From positions 1-34,203 of the forward strand of contig DAIRGA010000041.1 in assembly GCA_036794825.1 (NCBI GenBank): a stretch of DNA of 34,203 nt. The letters run 5' to 3'. A program made the position numbers and the translations under genes. This DNA is from RZYY01 sp036794825 (GTDB lineage Bacteria; Bacteroidota; Bacteroidia; Bacteroidales; 4484-276). This document shows, piece by piece, positions 9,901 through 17,467 of the stretch; the stretch's first letter is position 1; each line of letters opens with the position of its first letter. The notes below the pieces were generated by a model that did no database searches, had not been told where the DNA came from, and saw only the letters and a program-made list of their open reading frames with translations.

Positions 9901-12900
9901 CATTACCACGTTTGCCAACAAAGTTGCTTTCCCATTCCAGGTAAACTTCGTCGCCCTCCTGATCGGCTACAAGTAATGTAGGCGGAGCAAGGATGGAAAC
10001 TGAAACCGGTCCGGCAGGAGTTGATTCACCCTGATTATAAACGGCAGTAACCTCATAGGAGTAAGTACCGGCGGTCAGATCAAGATCATCATATTCGTTA
10101 CCCGTTACTAATCCAAGTAAAGAGCCATCGCGGTAAACATTGTAACCCAGTAATGCTCTTGAAGGTTCTGCATCATTTTTGACCACTGCAGGGGGTTGCA
10201 TTTTATCAGGTCTTGAGTTGAGAACCAGACCTGTGCTGAAGTTAACAGGATTGTCTGCAACAGGTTCAAGTACTGAAGCACCTTTGGCAGCTTCGACATA
10301 TCCCTGAACAGCCCAATTGTAAGTTAAGGCAGGATTGAGACCAGTCAAGGTTGTCCATGCCCCACTCCAGAAAATCATATTTCCAAAACCTTCAACCTGC
10401 GGACCATTATCACAACCTGCTGGGTAACCTGCGGTCGTGTTATTGTTGAATCCAATCCAGAGTTCCTGGTTAATATCAAATGGTACCGGGGTTGTGAGTA
10501 CAACCTCATTCCATTGGTCAGCTACGATTGTATTTACGACCTGTGAATAAATCAGGGTTGGTGGAGAAACTCCCTGCCAGATTTTCAATGTATAAGTGCA
10601 TACAGTTCCCGGCTCGCCCGGAACAAAACTGATCTTAGTGACTGATCCGCCACCGAAACCCGCAAGCATATCAGGTGTGAACCTTGCAGCAACATCAAAG
10701 TTTGCAGGACCATTAACGCCAATGGAATTGGTAATGACTTGTCCTGAGTAGGTAAGCCATTCAGGTTCGAATCCTGTTCCTGGTTCTACCCAGGTGAGGT
10801 GAACATCAAAAATATTCTGGATTTGTGCCTGGAGGCCAAAAGGAGGATCAAGCACCTGATCAAGAGCAAAATTGACGATACTGTTACCGTTGTGTACTAC
10901 TGTAGTGCTGAGTGTTTCGGAATGATAGCCTTCGATTTCTGCTGTAACATCATAAGTTCCTTCGAGCACATTGGTCAACGAATAAGTTCCGTTAGCAGCT
11001 GTGGTGGTTGAATACTCAGCAGGTGAAGCAGTAATCAAAACACCTTCCAGAGGCTGATTGTTGTAGGCATCGGTAACCACACCCTGGATAGTTCCGGCGC
11101 CAATGGTTGTAAACTTCCATTGGGCTGAGTTGACCGTGCCAGCGGCATTTCTTGATCTCACCTGCCAGTTGTAGGTTTTCTTTTTATCGAGTGTAAAACC
11201 AACTGAGGCCAGGTCAAATGTTTCGCCAAGGAACCACGGCGAGGTGTAAACCGTTGTGGTAAATGGCGGGTTACCGGTTGTAATTACCAGGCGGTTAAAT
11301 GCTGTACCAGCACCATTTATCCAGGTAAATACCGGTTGAAGCGGAACAAGCGTTGCATTATTTACTGGTGAAACCAATGTGGCTGCAACCGGAGCAACCG
11401 TAGAAGCAACGGTCATCTCTACCGGAACGGTGAGTGTAGCTTTACCGGCTACCTGGCCGTTGTGACTAATATTGATGTTGGCGTAGTAGGTGGTGTCCGT
11501 GAGACCTGTTGCGTCAAGAGTGACATCAACGACCTGTGATTCGCCGGGAGCAATAATCCCGTTGTAATCACCCAGCGTTATCCAAGAATCCATTACAGCC
11601 AATTCATAAACACCGATAAGGTTGGGTGTTTGCTGAACATTGACCATCAGAACAAATTTACCCGGGATGAGCATATCGGTCGCCATAGCACCACCGGCAA
11701 TAGTCTGAGCAGCAGCAGTTCCCTGGACTAATCCCGGAAGATCGTCTGCGCAATGAGTAACACCTGTAAAATTATTGGCAGCAATATCAAACTGCTGAAT
11801 GGTCAACAGGTTGTTTACATTAGCGCCACAGGCTACCTGAGCAAAAAGCCATAGATAAGGACCGCCCGGTGTAACACCATCATATGCCGAACCATACACT
11901 GATACAACAGCAGGTCCAGTTTGGAGGGTGGCGCCTGTGCGGTTAATCAGTCTCAGGTCTGTCCAGTTTCCAATCCAGAAACCATCGTTCACCGGATCAT
12001 AATCGCAGTGACGAACTGCGGCTGGAGTTGCCAGGGTCCCAATGAGGGCTTTGTTGGCCAGGTCGAGGGTGTACAATGTATTAGCGGCAGCACCACCATA
12101 GAAATAGGTACCATCATAGGCAAAATCCCTGATTCCACCAACACCCGCAATAGTGAAAGTTTCGATAAATGTACCGTCCAGGTCATATTTTCCAAACTTT
12201 CCTGGAGTTTGCCAGAAGGCTGTATAAATATGCTGACCATCAGTTCCAACAGCCTGCTCGCCACCGGCGCTTACGCTAAAACTTTGAAGGATATCAAAAG
12301 CGGCATCGGTCACTTCACTCTTAACTGTTGCAGTTGTAGAGCACATATCCAGATTAGGATTAGTTGTACTAATGGAGATCGGTTCTTCAAACTTCAAAGG
12401 TTCAGTGCCCGAGACTGCTTTGCTACTCGGGAAACTAACGCCTGCACTCCATGTCAAAGGCTCAGTACCACCCGGATTTGAAATCGTGAGTGTAGTCATC
12501 CGTACCTCATTAGGCAGCATTGTTTCATCAAAAGAAGTCGGGTTGACCGAAATCTGGGCATAGCCGAGTTCGAAATCAAGCGAAGTATTCACATTAGAAG
12601 TAATTTGAACTCCTGGCTCAGTTACAGGGAAATACCCTTCGGCTTCGCAAGTGAAATCATAAGTTCCTGAGAGTATGTTATCAATTTGATAGAAACCATT
12701 GGCATCGGTGAATCCTTCATAATCTCCGCTGAAAACACGTGCTCCTTCAACTACTCCACGGGTGGCTTCGGTAACATAACCACTCAAGCTTCCAAAGGTG
12801 GGAGCAAAAAGTGTTACATCGTCTATGTACCAATAATCAAGGTTGAAGGAATATCCATCAAAGAAGAAGGCAAACTGGAAGGTAGATGAACCCACATCAC

Positions 12901-15031
12901 CATTGGCAATCGGAATGATTAATGTTTCCGGACCAATATTGGCTGCCGGGGAAACCTCCCATACCGTATTCCAGTTAACGCCATCAGAGGTGGTTTTAAC
13001 CCCCATCGTGAAAGGAACAGCATACCAGTCGAGAAAATGCTTGAACTGAAGCGCAATAGCTGTATAGCCAACCGTATTGAAAACAGGAGATTTCATTAAA
13101 GACAATCCTGTAAAAGACGGTGAAAAATAGAATCTTAACTCAGGTAACACTCCACCAGCATTCGCAGTATTTTGAACACTCCAGTTGGTTAATCCAAGTC
13201 CGCTGACGTTCCAGCATTGTGGAATAGTTCCAACAGCCATACCTGTAAAGTCCTGACTGTAAGGTAAAGTGAAAGTTGCACAGGCTGTTGTAAAGGTAAA
13301 AGGTCCAGCCCAAGGGCTCAGGTTACCGCTACCGCAATTTGACTGAACATAAAAACTGTACGGTGTATTTGCTGCTAACCCTGTAAGGTTGTAGGAATTG
13401 GTATTGAGATTAGGAACAACCGTTCCTGAGCCAATAGGAAATCCGGCTGGTCCCCACTGAACGTTCCACATTGTTTCCGTACCGCCTGGTGTCCATCCCA
13501 GCAAGGCAGAATTTGCGGTAATACTTGTTGCAGTGAGCATATTGGGTTCAACACATGCGGGTAGTGGCTCAATTTCAACATTGTCGAGGTAAATGTACCT
13601 TGTTGCAACATCGTTGATGTGCTTGAAAGCAATATATCTGTCGGTTCCGCCATAAGCAGCAAAACTTACAGTGTATTGCGTGTAAGTTGCAGTTAATGGG
13701 ATTGAGGCTACCTGAGTAAATGTCTCCGCATTCAACGGATCTGACATCGTTCCAACTAAAACCGTTGTAACTGAGGCGCCGCTTTTTGCATAAAATTTTG
13801 CTCTCAGCGTGTTTAATGCCACTGTCCCAACGATTTCGGGAGAAATCAAAAGGTAGCGTGCAGCAGCATTCAAAACAGTGGTGTTGTAAATGGCCACATG
13901 GTTAGGCAAACTGTAAGGTGTTGTGGTGGTCATGGTTTGCACATATCCAGCAGTGCTTGTGGGATGATAAGCAATTTTGCTCCAGCAGACTGGTAAATCC
14001 GGAGCTGTAACCCCATCAAAGTTTTGCACGAGAGGAATATTGAAAGGAACGCAGGCTGTAAAGAAGGCTCTGGGGCCGGCAAAATCACTCAGTCCGTTTC
14101 CACAATTGGACTGAACATAGAAATGGTACTTTGTGGCAGGCTGTAAGCCGCTCACTGCGTAGCTATTTGCAGCTAAACCTGACACTTGGGTTCCGGTTCC
14201 GGGTAAAAACCCAGCGAGACCATATTCCAGATTCCATGAAGTTTCCGATCCACCGGGTGTCCAGCCGAATGTGGCAGTAGTTGTGGTAATATCAGTAGCT
14301 GCAAGTGCTGTGGGAGCGGGACATGTTCCTGGTGTAAACAGGAAACTTAATCCGTTCGGCGGGATTACTGTAGAAGTAATAGCGCATCTCAATACATTAG
14401 TTTCACCCGGAATTGTTTGCAACCAGTTGGTCATGGTTGTCCGGTTTTTGTAATCAGCGTTGGTTGCACCTCTCAGACCCACCTGAGGATGCACCGGTGT
14501 TGCGAAGGTTGAGCCAATAAATTCGCCATAAACGAACTCGATTTTATTTCCATTCTGATGCAATCTGATCTGGAAATCGAAGTAATCGTCCGGATAACTT
14601 GTTCCATACCTTTTTGCATCCAACCATTGCACTACATAGATAAAATCTCCAGCAGTGCCGATAGTTTCGGAACGAATCGTACTACCCGTCCTGCCCTGCA
14701 GGTCTCGTCCAACAGCCGAGGCAGCTCCGGCAGCAGCAGTAGTGGATGAGATAGGGTCATAACCAATTGAAACGGTTCCACCAAAAACTATATAACCATT
14801 CGGTGAAATGGTAACCTGGGTATAATCAATCCCAAGATAGTTAAAGGTAAACCCGAGAGCAATACTAGGGATCATCGTATCATCCCAGGCATCTGTGGCG
14901 TGCACAGTACCACCTGCGATGGGTGTGAAGCTCCCTACCGACTGACTGAACTTGTAAAAGTTCAATTGTCCGTTGACGCTCATTGCACCGGCAATCAGCA
15001 GCAACAAAAGAAAACTCGTAACTTTTCTCAT
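3977..15031 (-). CDS. Giant modular secreted/cell-surface protein with type IX secretion sorting domain
   Basis: A 3684-residue protein with a signal peptide (about 1-21). Order, with approximate residues: unknown N-terminal domain 22-236; FN3 plus jelly-roll-like unit twice (237-492, 493-745); carboxypeptidase-regulatory-like domains 750-830, 1309-1393 and 2356-2438; Ig-like scaffold 1 (826-875 and 1145-1209) split by a propeller-like insert; unknown and FN3-like 1394-1695; PPC-like sandwiches 1745-1872, 2504-2631 and 2634-2744; duplicated cysteine-rich unit (CPAG) 1875-2115 and 2746-2970; Ig-like scaffold 2 (2097-2148, 2291-2355) around a GEVED-like insert; scaffold 3 (2952-3000, 3242-3307) around another insert; unknown conserved domain 3308-3468; Por sorting domain from about 3605 (LTIYPNPSQG, ending in KLVIR). 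It would be exported by the type IX system and anchored or released; an adhesin or matrix role is a guess. No catalytic motif was seen. It stands alone with its own terminator. Confidence 0.9.
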   Translation of the reverse strand: MRKVTSFLLLLLIAGAMSVNGQLNFYKFSQSVGSFTPIAGGTVHATDAWDDTMIPSIALGFTFNYLGIDYTQVTISPNGYIVFGGTVSIGYDPISSTTAAAGAASAVGRDLQGRTGSTIRSETIGTAGDFIYVVQWLDAKRYGTSYPDDYFDFQIRLHQNGNKIEFVYGEFIGSTFATPVHPQVGLRGATNADYKNRTTMTNWLQTIPGETNVLRCAITSTVIPPNGLSFLFTPGTCPAPTALAATDITTTTATFGWTPGGSETSWNLEYGLAGFLPGTGTQVSGLAANSYAVSGLQPATKYHFYVQSNCGNGLSDFAGPRAFFTACVPFNIPLVQNFDGVTAPDLPVCWSKIAYHPTSTAGYVQTMTTTTPYSLPNHVAIYNTTVLNAAARYLLISPEIVGTVALNTLRAKFYAKSGASVTTVLVGTMSDPLNAETFTQVASIPLTATYTQYTVSFAAYGGTDRYIAFKHINDVATRYIYLDNVEIEPLPACVEPNMLTATSITANSALLGWTPGGTETMWNVQWGPAGFPIGSGTVVPNLNTNSYNLTGLAANTPYSFYVQSNCGSGNLSPWAGPFTFTTACATFTLPYSQDFTGMAVGTIPQCWNVSGLGLTNWSVQNTANAGGVLPELRFYFSPSFTGLSLMKSPVFNTVGYTAIALQFKHFLDWYAVPFTMGVKTTSDGVNWNTVWEVSPAANIGPETLIIPIANGDVGSSTFQFAFFFDGYSFNLDYWYIDDVTLFAPTFGSLSGYVTEATRGVVEGARVFSGDYEGFTDANGFYQIDNILSGTYDFTCEAEGYFPVTEPGVQITSNVNTSLDFELGYAQISVNPTSFDETMLPNEVRMTTLTISNPGGTEPLTWSAGVSFPSSKAVSGTEPLKFEEPISISTTNPNLDMCSTTATVKSEVTDAAFDILQSFSVSAGGEQAVGTDGQHIYTAFWQTPGKFGKYDLDGTFIETFTIAGVGGIRDFAYDGTYFYGGAAANTLYTLDLANKALIGTLATPAAVRHCDYDPVNDGFWIGNWTDLRLINRTGATLQTGPAVVSVYGSAYDGVTPGGPYLWLFAQVACGANVNNLLTIQQFDIAANNFTGVTHCADDLPGLVQGTAAAQTIAGGAMATDMLIPGKFVLMVNVQQTPNLIGVYELAVMDSWITLGDYNGIIAPGESQVVDVTLDATGLTDTTYYANINISHNGQVAGKATLTVPVEMTVASTVAPVAATLVSPVNNATLVPLQPVFTWINGAGTAFNRLVITTGNPPFTTTVYTSPWFLGETFDLASVGFTLDKKKTYNWQVRSRNAAGTVNSAQWKFTTIGAGTIQGVVTDAYNNQPLEGVLITASPAEYSTTTAANGTYSLTNVLEGTYDVTAEIEGYHSETLSTTVVHNGNSIVNFALDQVLDPPFGLQAQIQNIFDVHLTWVEPGTGFEPEWLTYSGQVITNSIGVNGPANFDVAARFTPDMLAGFGGGSVTKISFVPGEPGTVCTYTLKIWQGVSPPTLIYSQVVNTIVADQWNEVVLTTPVPFDINQELWIGFNNNTTAGYPAGCDNGPQVEGFGNMIFWSGAWTTLTGLNPALTYNWAVQGYVEAAKGASVLEPVADNPVNFSTGLVLNSRPDKMQPPAVVKNDAEPSRALLGYNVYRDGSLLGLVTGNEYDDLDLTAGTYSYEVTAVYNQGESTPAGPVSVSILAPPTLLVADQEGDEVYLEWESNFVGKRGNDVKHLTKSVLGNTMPPKSDEPRKPIYTKPENSVRQGGDNIASATVIPAIPFAATGTTQGFTDDYNVACPYTATGGLDVVYAFTPAADIAINIDICASDYDTKLYVFETDQSNSIACNDDWCGSTTYMSYLENVQLTAGLTYYIVIDGFGAADFGTYYLDITEYEQVICDIECPAGSIPEGEPCAGDNYVDLINGGCNNDVPVFSNIANGDVICGLSSHYLFDDNGTILEYRDTDWYAFTLDTYASVNVTGQAEFPMLMFLIDLNAGCDGLVIAAQAQGAPCTDVSIQNFVLAPGSYALWVGPSVFTGYPCTTGDNTYFVEFSYTPVFMASFNVWKNGELLVNTTATSFYDVAIEPGNEYCYTVSEVVAQGVETGMSNELCADIPLYGEITVNPASLEETHSAAPEITTQTIVVTNDGDGVMDFNAAVVFEGKDSRASGVCIANLYSTGCFAFGDGLESWSFANVTMDIPCNDAGNWYNDFTNISHELAAGETYQLTVVAGYANTFVAVWIDFNDDLVLTPDELIADFECLDTNPKTVDVTIPAGAPGGNHVLRFRTNWLAVGTDPCATYSYGNAADFMATLGTPWISIAPTSGTLNPGESLPVEVTFNSEETGYGIFNADIVFTTNNPFMPQPEVIVPATLNVVDNTGTITGLVTDGLSKAPVSGVTITVDQLRDYTTVTGPDGTYTIAVNVGEYTVTATKAGYVSQTSQPVTVVGGQTVTQNFALELTAPVLLTADADFFGVEVTWAANPAIPPYGGRLAGVSLSNVADNTQTLAKEEMLHGPTMIVPQSTGSKAIGDDCVTPILIGALPYTDVNTTCGRGNTYANTCLGNYDGGEDIVYQLVLTEAKSLQIAMTTTATWTGMLITQECPIGNTCVSSTGTSSGNKTLLVDLAAGTYYIMLDTWPTPDCIGEFTLTVTEVVPLPGSTCATAVAAAEGLNTAPQAPYWYTFTPASDGLVTITSCLEGQAVDTRLWVYDACGGTQVAYNDDLNDLCDYYDYASAVTFPGTAGVAYKIFWDPYWTTDGFDFIIEVGDACVVECPAGAIAEAELCGEDLNGGCNANPVAFAPIAIGDIICGTAWADAGSRDTDWYELVIDSPKTLTWSVTAEFPVYAFIIDGNNGCAGYSLIALGQAGICETAVATATVVPGTYWLWVGAQVFEGYPCSSASDYVAVLTAEDAFISYFNLYRDDVMIAEVYDTFYYDQDITQGETYCYSVEQVFEPALISDLSNVLCATVPIQPVISVNPEEITELLEMGETSEQTLSVLNSSTGNLNFTAAVVFGKSGAPVSGSDITYPSASVNQDAVEIAEDAGSSSANGGYSVPLSNSKDLLFDNGPIVTGECATTLAPESMIGAPANSFGFNFNNTGGFTVAEDFTVPANMTWMIDSFEFFGYQTGSTTTSSFTGAFVRIWNGNPMLPGSAVVWGDLVTNVMTATDFTGIYRVSVTCNTQRPLMRIVASTSGLTLGEGTYYVEFGATGSLASGPWVTIVSLPGSTPTGNAIQSNAGVWAMLESPAGTGNYVSLPFLVNGTTSTPWLAIDPKVGAVNGIGQFDIDVFFNATELENGVYTANIVINSNDPVTPQLYVPVTLYVGTPSQDILLPLGWSGWSSYIDPMMDASFADVIAPVVPNMIITQHFTQLFFPQYGINTMGDFSNNHGYVSKMSAESVLSLSGMMADPTIQLNAGWNLFPIIASCNLSAAEVFGAIPGFIIGYEVAGNGIYYPQGGVFNLTTLVPGKAYWVKVAGATSYTFPACAKGAESSYIAPLRHSNTTPWNDVAYTGSSHIVVFNGDASVAFVQGDVIGAFTSNGICAGMTVVDGNAVSLALFADDITTSSNDGFAEAEHLTFRMYRQSNNTEYIVDVTYSTQAPNYDGLFASNGLSVISDFTMMATGVGSLDLNSLTIYPNPSQGIFNISVDNLSKDINWVVTDAKGQFIQDGKLAESQVVDMRNQPKGIYFIRFTGDNVLRVEKLVIR

Positions 15032-15215
15032 AAACGTTAGGTTTAAATTAATAAATAAATGAATAAAAATTGATTGCTAAATTGTTGATTATCAAAAATT
15101 TAAAACACCCATTGCTGCACAGGTTCATTATTGAACGGAGCACGGGAAAGTACTGTAATTCAGATGAGTTGGTAAGTAAAATGCATGTTCCTCCTTTTTT
15201 AATTTTTCCGAAAGG

Positions 15216-15243
15216 CAAATATAAAAACTTTTCCCTTACCAAA
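15216..15243 (-). promoter_or_regulatory. Candidate Bacteroidota promoter for the giant gene
   Basis: Read on the minus strand, TATATTTG (15223-15216) fits TAnnTTTG and is preceded by TTTG (15243-15240) with 16 bases between. The usual spacing is nearer 19-21, so the upstream box is doubtful. It is the only TAnnTTTG match on this strand in the gap. It would give a 5' leader of roughly 180 nt. Confidence 0.4.
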
Positions 15244-15308
15244 TTTTTTTTTCTTAACCTAATTATTTAAAACCATTCAAAATAAAAATCTTCCTAAATT
15301 CAGAAACA

Positions 15309-15339
15309 TTTGTAACTTATTGAAAATATGTTATTTTTG
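15309..15339 (+). promoter_or_regulatory. Full-match Bacteroidota promoter, distal to the lutA-like gene
   Basis: TTTG (15309-15312), a 19-base spacer and TATTTTTG (15332-15339) match the -33/-7 consensus of the Bacteroidota housekeeping sigma factor with the preferred spacing. Transcription would start near 15345. That is about 255 bases before the next gene, so the product is either a long leader or a small RNA. Confidence 0.55.
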
Positions 15340-15566
15340 GGATAGTTTTTATCCTTTTCTATTCTGGATTGCTCATTATGGCGTTCAATCAGTAGGTGTC
15401 ACAATGTTGAAATTAGTAATTTTTAACCATTCATTTTCGAATAACTGCCACAGGAATTGATAGAAATCTTAGTTTCTTCTGGTTTATCCCTGAGGGATTA
15501 AAACAGGTAATCGTCCATTTCTCATCCCGGATCGAATTTAAGATTCACAGCCACCTCAAAAAGTTT

Positions 15567-15574
15567 TATTTTTG
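15567..15574 (+). promoter_or_regulatory. Candidate -7 element immediately upstream of the lutA-like gene
   Basis: TATTTTTG followed by CCGG matches TAnnTTTG and resembles the element ahead of the tRNA at the right end. It would start transcription near 15578, giving a leader of about 24 nt before the ATG at 15602. No convincing -33 TTTG at the expected distance was found. Confidence 0.5.
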
Positions 15575-15601
15575 CCGGATTCAAAATAAAAGCCGGCTGC
15601 A

Positions 15602-16330
15602 ATGCAAGTGGACATCTTCATTCCCTGTTTTATTGACCAGATTTACCCCGAAACCGGGTTCAACATGGTCAGGATACTGGAAAATATTGGCGTAAAGGTC
15701 AATTATAACCCCAGCCAGACCTGTTGCGGACAGATGGCTTTCAACAGCGGATTCTGGGAAGAGGCCAGGGAACTGGGTATTAAGTTTATTCAGGATTTCA
15801 ACACCGGACGACCGGTGGTTGGGTTATCCGCATCATGCATCGGTTATGTAGAAAACTACTTCGAGAAGCTTTACTACAACTCGCCATGGCACCTCGAAAA
15901 CCGGAAACTGAGAGCCAACCTCTACGAAATCACCGATTTTCTGGTCAATAAGATGAAAGTGGAAGACCTCGGCGCCACATTCCCGGCAAAAGTTACCTAT
16001 CATGATTCGTGTGCGGCACTGAGGGAATACAAACTGGGCGATGAACCCCGCAGGCTACTCAACCATGTAAAAGGTCTGGAAATCATTGAGATGAAGAAAA
16101 CTGATGAATGCTGTGGTTTCGGAGGTACTTTTGCCGTAAAGCACGAAGCCATTTCGACAGCAATGGCTGAGCAGAAAATTGCCCATGCCCTCGAAACCGG
16201 GGCTGAATATATCGTTTCTACGGATCAATCATGCCTGATGCACCTTTCAGGCTTCATAGAAAAACACAACATCAACCTTAAAACCATCCATATCGTTGAT
16301 CTTTTGGCCAAAGGTATGGGGCTGGCCTGA
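15602..16330 (+). CDS. lutA: (Fe-S)-binding CCG-domain protein, LutA/YkgE family
   Basis: A 242-residue protein with two CCG (cysteine-rich) domains. C9, C41-C42 and C79 form the first set; C137, C170-C171 (ECCGFGG) and C211 the second. This is the layout and length of LutA, the small subunit of the LutABC L-lactate oxidation complex, which acts in the cytoplasm and passes electrons through Fe-S clusters. LutB (ferredoxin-like, about 450 residues) and LutC are not adjacent; the next gene is a sugar-nucleotide dehydrogenase. Either the partners are elsewhere or the protein serves another redox complex, since CCG domains also occur in heterodisulfide reductase and glycolate oxidase subunits. 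The family call is firm; the lactate role is inferred. Confidence 0.8.
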   Translation: MQVDIFIPCFIDQIYPETGFNMVRILENIGVKVNYNPSQTCCGQMAFNSGFWEEARELGIKFIQDFNTGRPVVGLSASCIGYVENYFEKLYYNSPWHLENRKLRANLYEITDFLVNKMKVEDLGATFPAKVTYHDSCAALREYKLGDEPRRLLNHVKGLEIIEMKKTDECCGFGGTFAVKHEAISTAMAEQKIAHALETGAEYIVSTDQSCLMHLSGFIEKHNINLKTIHIVDLLAKGMGLA

Positions 16331-16418
16331 TGCAGTATCCCATTAGCTATGGATAGTCAGGCATTTTCATTTCAACCCTTTTAAAAAAACAAATAGCAAT
16401 TAATAACGAACAACAAAT

Positions 16419-16458
16419 TGAGCGAAGCGAAATCCCGAGAGCGCAGTGATTCGGGACA
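16419..16458. repeat. Dispersed intergenic repeat with internal inverted repeat
   Basis: The core GAGCGAAGCGA (16420-16430) matches the element at 30-40. It is followed by TCCCGA (16433-16438) and its reverse complement TCGGGA (16451-16456), a possible 6-bp hairpin. An A/C-rich low-complexity tract of AAC-type words follows to 16500. Together they fill the gap between the lutA-like and wlbA-like genes. Confidence 0.45.
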
Positions 16459-16507
16459 ACGAACACTAAACACCGAACAAAAAACAACAAACACGGAACA
16501 TTAAATC

Positions 16508-17422
16508 ATGAATAATAATTACAATTTCGCATTGATCGGCGCTGCAGGATACATCGCACCGAGGCACCTGAAGGCCATCCGCGACACAGGCAACAATCTG
16601 GTAGCCGCCCTCGATCCTTTTGACAGTGTTGGAATTCTCGACAGCTATTTCCCTGATTGCAATTTTTTCACCGAACCGGAGCGCTTCGACAGACATCTTG
16701 ACAAGCTTCGAAGGAAGAATTCAGGAGAACAGGTCAATTACGTCAGTATCTGTTCGCCCAACTACCTGCACGACGCCCACATCCGTCTTGCGCTTCGCAA
16801 CGAGGCTCATGCCATCTGTGAAAAACCCATCGTGCTCAATCCCTGGAATGTGGATGCCCTGCAGGAAATCGAGAGAGAGAGCGGCAAGAAGATCTACACT
16901 ATTTTACAGCTAAGACACCATCCCTCCATCATTGCTTTAAAAAAAGAAGTCGAAGAAGGGAAAAAAGGTAAAATGTACGATGTTGATTTGACCTATTTCA
17001 CCTCACGCGGAAAATGGTATCACATTTCATGGAAAGGGAACGTTCAGAAATCCGGTGGTGTGGCTACCAACATCGGCGTTCACTTTTTCGATATGCTGAC
17101 CTGGATTTTCGGAAAAATGACCGATTTACAAGTAACTCTCTCACAACCCGACAAAGTGAGTGGCTACCTGCAACTGGAACACGCCAAAGTAAACTGGAGT
17201 CTGAGTCTGGACATCACCGATATCCCGGTGGAGGCTCTGCAGCGAGGGCAAAGAACCTACCGCTCGATTAGAATTGAAGGTAAAGAAATTGAATTCAGTG
17301 ACGGATTCAACGATCTGCATACCGTCACTTATCAGCAAATTCTGAATGGCGGCGGTTTCAGGCTGGAGGATGCCAGACCAAGTATCGAAATCGTTCATAA
17401 AATCAGGAATTTCACTAAGTAA
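16508..17422 (+). CDS. wlbA: Gfo/Idh/MocA oxidoreductase, WlbA/WbpB-like UDP-N-acetylglucosaminuronate 3-dehydrogenase
   Basis: A 304-residue NAD(P)-dependent oxidoreductase. The Rossmann fold opens with GAAGYIAPRH (11-20), CEKP (104-107) supplies the conserved lysine K106, and GGVATNIGVHFFDML (183-197) supplies the conserved histidine H192. This signature and length fit the WlbA/WbpB group. Members oxidise the 3-hydroxyl of UDP-N-acetylglucosaminuronic acid on the way to diacetamido-mannuronic acid in LPS O-antigen or capsule. The partner aminotransferase (WlbC), acetyltransferase (WlbB) and epimerase are not in the window. It lies 45 bp before the NusG-like gene. Confidence in the superfamily is very high, in the exact substrate moderate. 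Confidence 0.75.
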   Translation: MNNNYNFALIGAAGYIAPRHLKAIRDTGNNLVAALDPFDSVGILDSYFPDCNFFTEPERFDRHLDKLRRKNSGEQVNYVSICSPNYLHDAHIRLALRNEAHAICEKPIVLNPWNVDALQEIERESGKKIYTILQLRHHPSIIALKKEVEEGKKGKMYDVDLTYFTSRGKWYHISWKGNVQKSGGVATNIGVHFFDMLTWIFGKMTDLQVTLSQPDKVSGYLQLEHAKVNWSLSLDITDIPVEALQRGQRTYRSIRIEGKEIEFSDGFNDLHTVTYQQILNGGGFRLEDARPSIEIVHKIRNFTK

Positions 17423-17467
17423 AAACAAGCAAAATCTGTTTCACTCACCGGAAACCCTGACTTAAAA

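Larger units (their letters stand above)
15032..15601. other. Divergent intergenic region between the giant gene and the lutA-like gene
   Basis: This 570-bp AT-rich stretch separates divergent genes. It holds one candidate promoter toward the giant gene and two toward the lutA-like gene, listed separately. Between the distal plus promoter and the gene lie about 255 bases with no ORF longer than about 20 codons. They include a small ATCCC-TGA-GGGAT hairpin near 15485-15500. No tRNA, riboswitch core or repeat that I recognise is present. Confidence 0.6.

Noticed and set aside
11921..12481. 186-residue plus-strand ORF antisense to the giant gene
   Set aside because: It is the reverse of the propeller-like insert of the giant protein, with no recognisable family.
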